DNA of 6,175 bases from Lachnospira sp. (GTDB lineage: Bacteria; Bacillota; Clostridia; Lachnospirales; Lachnospiraceae), in assembly GCA_017626275.1 (NCBI GenBank), contig JAGAJD010000162.1:1-6175 (forward strand), written 5' to 3'. Within the stretch, counting starts at the first letter, position 1; each line of letters opens with the position of its first letter. This document shows positions 6,168-6,175 of this stretch, piece after piece. The position numbers and the translations under genes are program-made. The notes under the pieces are model-generated. The model was not told the DNA's origin. It ran no database searches and worked only from the letters and a program-made list of their open reading frames with translations.

Positions 6168-6175
6168 GGCTGCGG

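Overview
The window looks like a piece of core chromosome from a low-GC Gram-positive anaerobe of the class Clostridia, most likely a Lachnospiraceae-type organism. This is an inference from the protein sequences (Gmk, RpoZ, YicC and RqcH all have the phrasing typical of that group), from AT-rich sequence, from sigma-A type promoters and from GGAGG-like ribosome binding sites. No mobile element, CRISPR array, tRNA or rRNA was seen, and no wholly new defence-type or other exotic system was found.

Layout. The left third (1-1335, minus strand) is a 23S rRNA m5U methyltransferase gene (rlmD/rlmCD type). It runs off the left edge and is broken by a single in-frame TGA at codon 47. Next, still on the minus strand, come the omega subunit of RNA polymerase (rpoZ, 1432-1782) and guanylate kinase (gmk, 1786-2418). 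These two are 3 bases apart and form an operon with its own consensus promoter (2449-2477) and an intrinsic terminator (1371-1415). Upstream is yicC (2501-3379, minus), a YicC/YloC-family RNA endonuclease. A 163-base intergenic space holds two divergent promoters whose -35 boxes overlap; one drives yicC leftwards and the other drives rqcH rightwards (3543-5273, plus). RqcH is the NFACT-family ribosome quality control factor. The right end is a minus-strand gene for an unrecognised protein with about eight membrane helices (5226-6167). It converges on rqcH, overlaps its 3' end by 48 bases, and carries the rqcH transcription terminator inside its own coding sequence.

Functional theme. Apart from the membrane protein, everything concerns RNA and protein synthesis: rRNA modification, RNA polymerase assembly, GMP to GDP conversion, RNA turnover and rescue of stalled ribosomes. 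The order yicC-gmk-rpoZ is the classic Firmicutes arrangement, but the small gene remA, which sits between yicC and gmk in Bacillus subtilis, is missing. A promoter and a 7-base inverted repeat occupy that place.

Most worth a second look: the lone nonsense codon in an otherwise intact methyltransferase, the terminator embedded in the opposing membrane gene, the overlapping divergent promoters, the roughly 40-residue insertion in RpoZ, and the E-R in place of the D-R motif in RqcH.
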